This document shows, piece after piece, positions 54,522 to 63,561 of a DNA stretch of 64,000 nt (position 1 is its first letter; the number at the start of each line of letters is the position of its first letter). The position numbers were made by a program, and so were the translations under genes. This DNA is from Saliphagus infecundisoli (lineage in GTDB: Archaea > Halobacteriota > Halobacteria > Halobacteriales > Natrialbaceae), in the NCBI RefSeq assembly GCF_020177375.1, contig NZ_JAIWHV010000006.1:98519-162518 (forward strand), read 5' to 3'. The notes below the pieces were generated by a model. The model searched no databases. It was given only the letters and a program-made list of their open reading frames with translations, and was not told where the DNA came from.

Positions 54522-55823
54522 ATGCATATAGGTGTCGTTGGATTGGGGTACGTTGGACAGCCACTCGCAGCAGCGTTTTCGGACGCTGGGTTTCGAGTCA
54601 CCGGTTACGATATCGACGAGCAAAAGATCGAGACCCTCGGTCGAGAAGCGCTCGTGGCTGCGGTGACGAACATCCCCGAAACGACGCATCGATCGGATCC
54701 GCCTGCCTATACCTCCGATCCGACGCAGTTGGGTGACTGCGACGTCATCATCACGTCGGTACCGACACCAGTGACCGCGGATCGGAAACCGGATCTCTCA
54801 ATCGTCCGTGCTGCAGGTCGAACTATCGGCGAACAGCTCACCCCGGGGACGATCGCCGTTCTCGAGTCGACGGTAAATCCGGGTGCGACGCGTGAGGAGT
54901 TCGTGCCCGTCTTGGAGGAGGCCTCCGGGCTCGTTCTCGGCGAGGACTTCGATGTCGGCTATTCTCCCGAACGAATTGATCCAGGAACCGACAGAAGCCT
55001 CCAAAACACCGTCAAACCCGTCAGTGCGTTCACCGACGATGTCCGTGGGACGCTCGCGGACCTCTATGGCAACGTCGCCGGAGACGTGTATCTCGCGCCA
55101 TCGGTCGAATCAGCCGAGGCCGCCAAATGTCTCGAGAACGCCCAGCGAGACCTCAACATTGCCTTTATCAATCAGTTCGCGATGGCGTGTCAAGGGATCG
55201 ATTGGCTCGATTACGAGGACGTCCTCGGGGTCGCCGAGTCAAAATGGAACTTTCAACGCTACAGGCCTGGACTGGTCGAAGGCCACTGCATCCCGGTCGA
55301 TCCGTACTATCTGATCGATACGATCGAACGCTACGGCGAGTCCGCCTCGTTGATGCGCGAGGCTCGAGTCGTCAATGAATCGGTCGCCGACTACATCCTC
55401 GAGTTAGTGGCCGACGCGTTCGACGAGCGCCGTGAGCAAGACGGGGTTGACGACGGGGACGCGACCACAACGGGACACCGCGTGCTCGCATGTGGCCTCG
55501 CGTACAAACCCAACACAGCGGACGTCCGCTCGACAATCAAACGACGGCTGTTCGACGGGCTCCGCGAAGCCAGTCTCGAACCAGTCGGCTACGATCCACA
55601 CGTCGAGCCCGAGGCGGCGGCCGGGGCATTCGACCTCGAATGCTATTCGTCGATCGAGCAGAGCGATGCGTCGGCCGTCCTCTTGCTTACCAATCACGAC
55701 GAGTTCGCCGACTTCACGACCGACGGGCTCGCGGCGTCGCTGTCCGAGCCGCCGGTCGTCGTCGACATCACCGGGCACCTCGAGGAGCCGACCCGCTCGG
55801 ACATCATCTTCCGGAGGCTATAA
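54522..55823 (+). CDS. Nucleotide-sugar dehydrogenase (UDP-GlcNAc/ManNAc type)
   Basis: Oxidises the C6 of a UDP-sugar to a uronic acid in two NAD-dependent steps. GLGYVG (7-12) is the NAD motif and the catalytic cysteine is C256 in GHCIPVDPYYL. EAAKCLENAQRDLNIAFINQ supplies the conserved Lys. The overall pattern (VPTPVTADRKPDLS, SPERIDPG) is of the UDP-N-acetyl-hexosamine group (WbpA, TviB, VipA). Length is 433 residues. It starts the plus-strand glycan set; the next ATG comes three bases after its stop. Confidence 0.9.
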   Translation: MHIGVVGLGYVGQPLAAAFSDAGFRVTGYDIDEQKIETLGREALVAAVTNIPETTHRSDPPAYTSDPTQLGDCDVIITSVPTPVTADRKPDLSIVRAAGRTIGEQLTPGTIAVLESTVNPGATREEFVPVLEEASGLVLGEDFDVGYSPERIDPGTDRSLQNTVKPVSAFTDDVRGTLADLYGNVAGDVYLAPSVESAEAAKCLENAQRDLNIAFINQFAMACQGIDWLDYEDVLGVAESKWNFQRYRPGLVEGHCIPVDPYYLIDTIERYGESASLMREARVVNESVADYILELVADAFDERREQDGVDDGDATTTGHRVLACGLAYKPNTADVRSTIKRRLFDGLREASLEPVGYDPHVEPEAAAGAFDLECYSSIEQSDASAVLLLTNHDEFADFTTDGLAASLSEPPVVVDITGHLEEPTRSDIIFRRL

Positions 55824-55826
55824 TCC

Positions 55827-56891
55827 ATGGTAAACCACCACAACGATGGCGAGGGATCGACTCGATCAGACTCGGTGACGGGATCCGCGTTAGCTGACGG
55901 GTCGGGACACGAGGAGACGACCGAGTTCACGGTCGAGGGACTCGCCAGACAGCGTATCCTCGTCACCGGCGGGGGCGGATTCATCGGCTCGAACTTCGTT
56001 AGACGGATTGCTCCACACGCGGATGTGACGGTTCTGGACGCGTTCACGAGCGGTAACCTCCGGAACATGGAGGGGATCGACGGGGTGACGGTCGAAACCG
56101 GCGACATCCAGGATCAGGCGTTCGTCGATCGGGTCATGGCGGGGCAAGACGTGCTCGTCCACATGGCAGCGATGGCGGGCGTCCAGCGGACGATCGACCA
56201 CCCCTCCCAAACACTCGAGGTCAACGTCGAGGGAACCCGGATCGTTCTCTTCAGCGCGCTCGAGGCCGGGATCGATCGCGTGCTGTTCACCTCAACCTCG
56301 GAGATGTACGGCGACCTCTCTGAGCCACCGTACCGGGAGGACGGCCCGATCGCGCCGAAGACGAACTACGCCGTCGCGAAGGCGGTCAACGAACGGTACG
56401 TTGAGGCATACTGTACGGAGGCCGGCGTCCCCTACACGATCGTTCGCTACTTCAACGTCTACGGGCCCAATCAGGACGGCTCGACCGACGGCTACGTCGT
56501 CCCCAAGTTCGTTCGAAGCGCGCTCGGTGGCGGCCGGGTCCTGGTCTATGGTAGCGGGAGACAGACGCGGGACTTTACGTATATCGACGACGCGATCGAC
56601 GGAACGATCCGTGCGCTGGGGCCCGCCGGACGAAACGATACGTTCAATATCGGCACCGGCCGTGAGACGAGCATCCGGGAACTCGCCGAACTCGTCACTG
56701 AAGTCCTCGACTGTGGGGAGGTTGTCCATATCGAAGATCCGCGACCGTATCGCGTCGAGCGCCGGTGTGCAGATATCACGAAAGCACGGATTCGTCTTGG
56801 GTACGAGCCACGAACGATGCTCTCGGATGGGATTCGAAAGATCGCTGAGACGCTCCTCCAGACGGAGCAGTTCACCCTCTCCCAGCAGTGA
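55827..56891 (+). CDS. UDP-sugar epimerase/dehydratase (extended SDR)
   Basis: Extended short-chain dehydrogenase. TGGGGFIG at 47-54 binds NAD and the active-site YAVAK has Tyr181 and Lys185, with Ser/Thr in FTSTSEMYGD. YFNVYGPNQ and RDFTYIDDAI are UDP-sugar epimerase signatures (GalE/WbpP group). About 40 extra N-terminal residues precede the Rossmann domain and are polar and low-complexity. It probably interconverts UDP-hexosamines or their uronic acids with the preceding enzyme. The stop lies 14 bases before the glycosyltransferase. Confidence 0.9.
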   Translation: MVNHHNDGEGSTRSDSVTGSALADGSGHEETTEFTVEGLARQRILVTGGGGFIGSNFVRRIAPHADVTVLDAFTSGNLRNMEGIDGVTVETGDIQDQAFVDRVMAGQDVLVHMAAMAGVQRTIDHPSQTLEVNVEGTRIVLFSALEAGIDRVLFTSTSEMYGDLSEPPYREDGPIAPKTNYAVAKAVNERYVEAYCTEAGVPYTIVRYFNVYGPNQDGSTDGYVVPKFVRSALGGGRVLVYGSGRQTRDFTYIDDAIDGTIRALGPAGRNDTFNIGTGRETSIRELAELVTEVLDCGEVVHIEDPRPYRVERRCADITKARIRLGYEPRTMLSDGIRKIAETLLQTEQFTLSQQ

Positions 56892-56905
56892 GGGGGTGAC
56901 AACGA

Positions 56906-58423
56906 GTGTTGTTCCTCCCCGGTCTCTCGGTCCTCCTCGGGCTCTACGCCTATCTCTTTCGGACGTCCCCGTCGGTACTGCGCGACGAGGAGCGGACTAC
57001 CGATCCAACAGTCGAGGCTTTCATACCGGCCCACAACGAGGCGAAGACGATCGCGTATGCGATCGCCTCGTTGGATAGACAGACGTATCGACCGGAGCGG
57101 TTGACGGTCGTCGACGACGGGTCCACCGACGCGACTTCGGAGATCGTCGACGACATGCGAGCCCACGTCGATCTCGAGATCGATCTCGTCTCCCACGACG
57201 ATCCGGGAAGCAAGACCAAGCGGCTTAAGGAGGTTGTTCGGCGAAGTTCTGCGGATAAGATGTTCGTCCTCGACGCTGATACGTACCTCGTCAGTGAGAC
57301 CTATTTGGAACGATTGGTCGACGCCCACAGTCTCGATAACGTCGGCTGTTCGTTCGGGATCGTCCATCCCGACTCCGATGCCGCCAGGAGCAGCTACACT
57401 AGTCAAGAGTTGGGATCGCTGCTGTCCGCAGAGACGAGAGCAGGAGACGCGGTCCGTAAACGGGTCGCCGATCGATCGTGGCGCGAGCGGCTCGTCTATC
57501 TGCTCACTCACCGCTCCGTCGAACAGTATCGCTCGGTCTTCTATGGGATCGAACAGGCGTTTTTCAAACCCTCACAGATGCGTCTCATCGGCTCGGCGCT
57601 GTTTCCGGTTGGCTGTGGGGTTCTCTACGACCGGGCGAAGCTCCAGGAGGTCGTTGACGACTTCGAGACGTCTCTCGGCGATCAGTTAACCAACAGCGAG
57701 GACATCTTCATCGGCTTTTCGTTCCTCGACCGCGGGTTCAGAAACGTTCAGGTCGACGGCGTTACGATGCGAACGACCGAGCCGTCGATCGGGAGGCTCT
57801 TCCGCCAGACGTATCTCTGGGGTTCTTCGTACCTCCAGAGTACGTACTACTACCGGTTGTTCTCACGGCGACTGCGAGCCTGGACTGGGGACGTTACCGA
57901 CGGCATCGGACAGGAGTCGGGTACTGATCCAGCGTCGCACTCGTCAGTCGATCCCGAACCCAACGGGGGTGCAAACAGGACGTCCGTCATAGGCCAGAGG
58001 GAGATGGCAACGGACGAGCCAGCGTCACCGACCGACGAATCAATCGCGTTATCGAGGGCCAAGGACCGGCCCGCCGGACGGGCGGCCGGAGTGAACCAGG
58101 GGGCCGCGCGTACCCACCCACAGCGGATGCTTAGCGCAATCGTCGCCTCACAGGTTGTCGATGGGCTGTATCCTGTCGGACTCCTCGTTGTTGGAGTACT
58201 GACAATCTTCGGAGTAACGTCGATCGCGCTACCGCTCGCGATCGTCGCGATCGAGTATGCGGTGTTCGGGCTCATCGCCCTCGTATTCGCACGGCAGCAT
58301 TTCACGCTCGTGGCGTTTCTCGTGGCGATCCCGGTACGCCTGTACCAGCTTCCGGCAGCGCTCTATATTTACATTCGGGTAGTGGGCGAACTGCTCACTG
58401 GAAACCGGAACTGGAGCAAGTGA
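56906..58423 (+). CDS. Membrane-embedded family 2 glycosyltransferase
   Basis: Processive-type glycosyltransferase, 505 residues, from a GTG start. One N-terminal membrane segment (about 1-19) precedes the GT-A domain: VVDDGSTD at 68-75, DAD at 123-125 and the ED at 265-266 (TNSEDIFIGF). A degenerate QxxRW-like patch is RQTYLW (300-305). About 80 low-complexity residues follow (330-408), then four C-terminal membrane segments. This layout is that of polysaccharide synthases such as PNAG or hyaluronan synthase. The polymer is unknown. Confidence 0.88.
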   Translation: MLFLPGLSVLLGLYAYLFRTSPSVLRDEERTTDPTVEAFIPAHNEAKTIAYAIASLDRQTYRPERLTVVDDGSTDATSEIVDDMRAHVDLEIDLVSHDDPGSKTKRLKEVVRRSSADKMFVLDADTYLVSETYLERLVDAHSLDNVGCSFGIVHPDSDAARSSYTSQELGSLLSAETRAGDAVRKRVADRSWRERLVYLLTHRSVEQYRSVFYGIEQAFFKPSQMRLIGSALFPVGCGVLYDRAKLQEVVDDFETSLGDQLTNSEDIFIGFSFLDRGFRNVQVDGVTMRTTEPSIGRLFRQTYLWGSSYLQSTYYYRLFSRRLRAWTGDVTDGIGQESGTDPASHSSVDPEPNGGANRTSVIGQREMATDEPASPTDESIALSRAKDRPAGRAAGVNQGAARTHPQRMLSAIVASQVVDGLYPVGLLVVGVLTIFGVTSIALPLAIVAIEYAVFGLIALVFARQHFTLVAFLVAIPVRLYQLPAALYIYIRVVGELLTGNRNWSK

Positions 58424-58455
58424 CATGCTCCACGACTTTACGCCTTCCCTCTAAG

Positions 58456-59805
58456 ATGACCAACAGATATCCAACAGAACGCGATCCGAACAGCTCCCGA
58501 CGGCGGGCCCTTCAACTCACGGCAGCGACCGTAGGAACCGCCGTAGCGGGATGTCTCTCGTGGGCCCGATCCAATGACCCGTCGAGCGGGACGACGCCAG
58601 ACGAGAATACCTCTCCCGTCAAGACGACTGACGAGACGTTCGACCCCGAGCAGTACCAAATCGGATCGGCGTTCCTCGATGATCGGTCGAGTGCCGGGAC
58701 AGTCGTTCCGGAACTCAACGAGGAACTCGAAGAGTGGGACGCGTGGGCCGGCGCCGTCTCCGCGACCACTGACGAACACGCTGGACACCAAGACGGGGCG
58801 TTGCTCCTCGAAACCGACGAAACCCAGACGGAAGCGATCGCCCGATGGACGTTCGCCGAACCCCATAACTTCGAGGATCGGTCGATCTCGATCGCGGTAA
58901 AATGGGAGGAACCAACTGACGCATACTATCAGGTCGCACTCACGCTACGAGACGAGTCAGGAGACGCCCTCGAGCTCACTCAGTACGTCGAAACACTCAC
59001 GCTCGAGGGGTGGCACCGATACGATCTCGGCGTTAACGCTATCGAGGGTGAACCGGATCTCTCGGCGATCGTGACCGTCGACGTCATGACCTGGGTCGAC
59101 GACGTCACTTCCCAGGTCTACGTCGGCGACATTCGGACGACCGAGACGGCCACCGGGAGCTACGTTCTCTTGCATTTTGACGACCTTTTCGAGGGGGCGT
59201 ACACGAACGCGTTCCCCATATTGGAAGGGTACGGGTTCAAGGCGACCGGCGCGACGACCATTGGCGCGATCGGTGCGGACAACTATATGAGTCAGGACCA
59301 GATCAGCGACCTCGCGGATCACGGGTGGGAATTCTGTAGCCACCCCCACGCCGCGGAGTCGTTCGCGGAGATGAAGCCATCGACACTCGACCAGCTCCTC
59401 GCGGAGTACAAGGCCTGGCACACCGATCACGGGTTCGACGATGGCCTCGACTACATCATCTACCCATACGGAGAGATCAACGACGAGAACCTCGAGGTCG
59501 TCTCCCGCTACCACAAACTCGGCTTCAAGGTACCACGTGCAGAGTACGGAACGAATATCACGTCACCGCTACTCTGTGGGCGCGCCACCGCGGAGAACCG
59601 TGAGGAAGTCAAGGCAGCGATCGATCGGGCGACCGTGTACAATACCGTCGTCCCCATCATGTTCCATGACGTCGGCGAATCCGAGGACTGGATCTCCCAG
59701 GCTGGGTTCGAGGAAACGATCGAATACATCGACGACGCAGACGGTATTGAGGTGATTACGACAAGCGAATGGCTCTCATTGATCGGCGGAGATGTAAATG
59801 AATGA
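58456..59805 (+). CDS. Exported lipoprotein-type polysaccharide deacetylase
   Basis: A 449-residue exported protein. A RRR signal ends in the lipobox VAGC (C33). A beta-sandwich-like domain (about 65-225) precedes a NodB-like (polysaccharide deacetylase) domain: metal Asp-Asp in LLHFDDLFEG (242-243), His in FCSHPHAAES (296 and 298), YIIYPYGE and the late MFHDVGES. Metal ligands follow the family pattern, so it likely removes acetyl groups from an extracellular glycan. The ATG at MTNRYP is favoured; it lies 33 bases after the glycosyltransferase stop. Its end overlaps the GH10 gene. Confidence 0.88.
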   Translation: MTNRYPTERDPNSSRRRALQLTAATVGTAVAGCLSWARSNDPSSGTTPDENTSPVKTTDETFDPEQYQIGSAFLDDRSSAGTVVPELNEELEEWDAWAGAVSATTDEHAGHQDGALLLETDETQTEAIARWTFAEPHNFEDRSISIAVKWEEPTDAYYQVALTLRDESGDALELTQYVETLTLEGWHRYDLGVNAIEGEPDLSAIVTVDVMTWVDDVTSQVYVGDIRTTETATGSYVLLHFDDLFEGAYTNAFPILEGYGFKATGATTIGAIGADNYMSQDQISDLADHGWEFCSHPHAAESFAEMKPSTLDQLLAEYKAWHTDHGFDDGLDYIIYPYGEINDENLEVVSRYHKLGFKVPRAEYGTNITSPLLCGRATAENREEVKAAIDRATVYNTVVPIMFHDVGESEDWISQAGFEETIEYIDDADGIEVITTSEWLSLIGGDVNE

Positions 59806-61267
59806 TAAAGGGCCGAAAGACGAGGACACAGACACTGCTAGCCCGATGGATTCACCCATAGATCGTGTCACTATGACGACGCGACGGGTGTTCATCAGCG
59901 GGGTACTTTTAGGCGGGCTCGTCGTCGGTTCGTTCGCACTCGTCTACGACTTTTTCCGTTCGGTTGGCTCACTGAACGAGCACGATTCACACACGGATGT
60001 GGACGACATCGACCCGCCCGAGGACGCCCGTGATGAAAGGCCATCGAACTGGGAAGCCAACGCGGACGACCGGATCGAACGCCATCGGGCGACGTCACTC
60101 GAGGTTGTTGTTGTCGACGAAAGCGGCGATCCCGTCGAGGGGGCGACCGTCGAGGTGGCGATGCAACGACACGCCTTCGACTTCGGGACCGCGGTCAACG
60201 CAGCATACCTCGTCGAGGAGAGCGACCCGGGGGACGACTATCGGACGGCAATCGCGGAGCTGTTCAATACGGCCGTTCTAGAAAACCACCACAAATGGGG
60301 CTTCTGGGAGGATCCCTCCCAGCGGGAGTTCGCCGAGATCGCGACGTGGTGGCTGCTCGAACAGGGGCTGACGATGCGAGGCCATACGTGTATCTGGCAA
60401 CGGCGCAACCAGGGCGCCATTCCTGAGGACGTCCTCGAAGCGATGGACGACGGCGACGGGGAGTACGTCGCGACTCGGAGCAACGATCACGTCTCGAGTA
60501 TTGTCGGCTACCTCAGCGATACTACGGGTCTGACGGAGTGGGACGTACTAAACGAGCAGGTCGCGTATCACGAAATGACTGATCTCATCGATCCGGACGC
60601 CCCACCCACTCGGTCCGAACCGATTCTCGACTGGTACCGGCTCGCCGCCGAAGCCGATCCCGACGCACGACTGTACCTCAACGAGTACGACGCCCTCGTC
60701 GGTGATGATGACCGTCACCGCGAGACCCTCGAGGACATTATCGCCTATACGGTCGAGAACGACGCTCCCCTGGACGGACTGGGGATGCAGGGCCACCATC
60801 CCAGTGTGACCCATCGACGAGAGCCCGAGGAACTGCTCGCGACGCTTGATCGGTTCGGCGCCCTCGTCGACTCGATCAAGATCACCGAATACGACACGTG
60901 GGGCGAGGAGTGGACCGAAGAGATGGAAGCCGACTACCTCTACCAGTTCCTGAAGACCGTTTTCAGCCATCCGAGCGTGGATGGCTTTCTCATGTGGGGG
61001 TTCTGGGACGCGATCCACTGGCAGGACAACGCCCCACTGTTTCGGACCGACTGGTCGCCGAAACCGGCCTACGACGTCTATATCGATCTGGTATTCAGTC
61101 AGTGGTGGACCGAAACGGAGAGGACCACTGACGATCAGGGGCGGGTCACCATTTCCGCCTTCCTTGGGGAGTATGAACTAACGGCACGTGTAGACGGAGC
61201 GACCGAAACGACGGAGGTGGCGATTACCGACCCGACCAGCGAAACAATAAGACTTCCAGTTGATTAA
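59798..61267 (+). CDS. Membrane-anchored GH10-type glycoside hydrolase
   Basis: A 489-residue protein overlapping the deacetylase gene by eight bases. Residues 25-52 (RR pair then hydrophobic VFISGVLLGGLVVGSFALVY) are a membrane anchor or Tat-like signal. A beta domain (99-125) precedes a GH10 barrel: acid/base E253 in WDVLNEQ and nucleophile E364 in IKITEYD. GH10 enzymes are classically endo-xylanases, but here the enzyme is locked into a glycan-synthesis operon and could trim the product of the neighbouring synthase. It ends the tight set. A 241-base AT-rich spacer follows. Confidence 0.85.
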   Translation: MNDKGPKDEDTDTASPMDSPIDRVTMTTRRVFISGVLLGGLVVGSFALVYDFFRSVGSLNEHDSHTDVDDIDPPEDARDERPSNWEANADDRIERHRATSLEVVVVDESGDPVEGATVEVAMQRHAFDFGTAVNAAYLVEESDPGDDYRTAIAELFNTAVLENHHKWGFWEDPSQREFAEIATWWLLEQGLTMRGHTCIWQRRNQGAIPEDVLEAMDDGDGEYVATRSNDHVSSIVGYLSDTTGLTEWDVLNEQVAYHEMTDLIDPDAPPTRSEPILDWYRLAAEADPDARLYLNEYDALVGDDDRHRETLEDIIAYTVENDAPLDGLGMQGHHPSVTHRREPEELLATLDRFGALVDSIKITEYDTWGEEWTEEMEADYLYQFLKTVFSHPSVDGFLMWGFWDAIHWQDNAPLFRTDWSPKPAYDVYIDLVFSQWWTETERTTDDQGRVTISAFLGEYELTARVDGATETTEVAITDPTSETIRLPVD

Positions 61268-61508
61268 GTTATATGTATATTGTAATAATATTGGCTGGTG
61301 AACTCTGGTCGTCTTAGTATATTACTCATTAAATTATAAGATATTGTACGGATATTTTCTCTAGAATCGGTTCAGCTGATTTGCCACGAGGCCAACGATT
61401 AGCCGCATTTCGGCAGCCATCACTCATTATTCGACGAGTGTGATTTTGTCGTGTTATAATTTTGCCGATAGATATAAATGGTTATAACCTAAGGCAGCTA
61501 CAGAACTC

Positions 61509-63467
61509 ATGAAAGAATCCCGTCGAAGAATTCTCCAGAAATCATCAATACTTGCTGGACTGTTAGTAGGTGTGAATACGATATCGGCAGCAAGCAACGA
61601 GTATCCAGACTGGGAGTCGGATGTCATTTATACGACCGGTGACCGGATCATTTACGAGGGATACATGTGGGAGGCGCAGTGGTGGACCCGAGGAGAAAAA
61701 CCGAGGAGCAGCCTCGACGTGTGGAAGCGCCTTAGAGCCCTCGACGAATCGTACAATTATCTGACTTGGTATCCAGAAAACGTGTATGAAGGGGGTGACC
61801 GAGTCGTCCATGAAGGCTACATCTGGGATGCCCAGTGGTGGACCCGTGGCGACGAGCCGACTGGAGCAGCCAGGGTCTGGAAGCGCTACAGTGCTCTCGA
61901 CGAATCGTACGACCATCCCACCTGGTATCTCGAAAACGTCTACGAAGAGGGCGATCGGGTCGTCCACGACGGGTACGTTTGGGAAGCACAGTGGTGGACA
62001 CAAGGTGACGAACCATCGCTGAATGCGTCCAACGGACCATGGGATCAGATCGGCCAAGCCGGGAACGATCAACCACAGCCTGGAGAACCGACCGGAGTGA
62101 AAGCCGTCGAAGTACAGCCCACACGTATAACGCTTGAGTGGAACGCTCTGAACGGGGTTTCGTCCTACCGAGTCTACAGGCGTACCACCGATAACGGTTC
62201 CACCGGCGAGAAACCAGTCGTCGGGGAGACCACTGATCCGGCGTTCACCGACGACGGTCTCGACGAAGGAACGGAGTACACGTATGAAGTGACGGCAAGT
62301 ATGGACGGCGTGGAAGGACCGTCCTCGTCACCGGTGACAGTGCGAACAACCGAATCGGCTCCTAGTGACCCCCAATCGGAGCAGCGAATCGTCGGCTATT
62401 ACACGAGTTGGTCACGCTACGACCAGGAATACTATCCGAGCGATGTCCCACTCGAGAAGGTCACTCACCTCATTTACGCGTTCATGGACATCGAGTCGGA
62501 TGGGACCGTTACCTTCTATGACCAGTACGCGGATCCACTAAACTTAGACGCGCTCCGAGATCTGAAAGAGCAACACCCGGAGACGACAATGCAGCTGTCG
62601 ATCGGGGGCTGGACACTCTCCGAGCACTTTTCGGACGCCGCACTGACTCAGGAAAACCGGGAGCGGTTCGCCCAAACGGCGATCGATCTGATGCGGGAGT
62701 ACGATTTTGACGGGATCGATATCGACTGGGAATACCCCGACGGCGGAGGTGCGCCGGGGAACACCGAGCGCGAGGAGGATCCCGAAAACTTCGTCCTACT
62801 TCTCGAAGAAGTCCGACAGCAGCTCGACGACGCGGAAACAACAGACGGCCAGGAGTACGAACTGAGCATCGCAGCTGCGACGGATCCACACAAAGCCGCC
62901 GCGCTCGACGTGCCGGCAATTGCCGAGTACGTCGACTTCGTCAGCGTCATGAACTACGACTACACTGGGACCTGGAGTTCGCTGACGAACCACAACGGCA
63001 AACTCTACGCGGCGGACGACGATCCGGGACCCGACAGGTACAGTGGTGATGCCGGAATGAAGGGCTGGGCCGGGGAAGGAATGCCGAAAGAGAAACTCGT
63101 CTACGGGACCGGGTTCTTTGGATACGGGTTCGTCGGCGTCCCGGACGAAAACAACGGGCTCTACCAGCCCTTCGATGACGCAGCGGATCTGAACCGGGGC
63201 GACCCCGGCGAGACCGATTATCCGTACGTATCCGATCTTCTGGAGTCACAGCCGTCCTACGAGCGCCACTGGGACGATGAGGCGAAGGTACCGTATGTGT
63301 ACTCGGTGGAGGACGGTGTCTTCATCACCTACGAGGACGTCGATTCCGTCGGAATCAAGGCCGAATACGTGCAGGAACACCAGTACGGCGGTATGATGTT
63401 CTGGGAGTTCTACGGCGACCGCAACGAGACGTTGCTCGACAAAATCACTACAGTTCTCGGCGATTAA
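61509..63467 (+). CDS. Secreted multi-module GH18 chitinase
   Basis: A 652-residue protein. A Tat-like signal (RRRILQKSSILAGLLVGVNTISA) precedes three ~52-residue chitin-binding modules of the CBM5/12 type (each with GDRVVHEGYIWDAQWWT or a variant) spanning residues 34-180. A fibronectin-III-like domain (190-280) and then a GH18 barrel follow, with the catalytic DGIDIDWEYP (401-410), catalytic Glu E408. It would cleave chitin or a GlcNAc polymer. It follows the GH10 gene in the same direction, separated by an AT-rich promoter-like spacer, GATATAAATG at 61471. Confidence 0.93.
   Translation: MKESRRRILQKSSILAGLLVGVNTISAASNEYPDWESDVIYTTGDRIIYEGYMWEAQWWTRGEKPRSSLDVWKRLRALDESYNYLTWYPENVYEGGDRVVHEGYIWDAQWWTRGDEPTGAARVWKRYSALDESYDHPTWYLENVYEEGDRVVHDGYVWEAQWWTQGDEPSLNASNGPWDQIGQAGNDQPQPGEPTGVKAVEVQPTRITLEWNALNGVSSYRVYRRTTDNGSTGEKPVVGETTDPAFTDDGLDEGTEYTYEVTASMDGVEGPSSSPVTVRTTESAPSDPQSEQRIVGYYTSWSRYDQEYYPSDVPLEKVTHLIYAFMDIESDGTVTFYDQYADPLNLDALRDLKEQHPETTMQLSIGGWTLSEHFSDAALTQENRERFAQTAIDLMREYDFDGIDIDWEYPDGGGAPGNTEREEDPENFVLLLEEVRQQLDDAETTDGQEYELSIAAATDPHKAAALDVPAIAEYVDFVSVMNYDYTGTWSSLTNHNGKLYAADDDPGPDRYSGDAGMKGWAGEGMPKEKLVYGTGFFGYGFVGVPDENNGLYQPFDDAADLNRGDPGETDYPYVSDLLESQPSYERHWDDEAKVPYVYSVEDGVFITYEDVDSVGIKAEYVQEHQYGGMMFWEFYGDRNETLLDKITTVLGD
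61630..62030 (+). repeat. Three tandem CBM5/12-like module repeats
   Basis: The same stretch, TCGACGAATCGTAC, occurs at 61741 and 61897, a period of 156 bases (52 codons), and the first module begins one period earlier with a more diverged copy. Each unit has GDR-I/V-V-x-[EG]GYxW-x-AQWWT. This marks recent module duplication within the chitinase gene. Confidence 0.75.
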
Positions 63468-63561
63468 CGCCCGGTTCGTTCCATCCGGTCGTCAGCGATC
63501 GAATCCGATCGGCTGGACGCCCCCGAACTGATTTGTTGCTCCGGTTGCGAGATCCTCCTCG

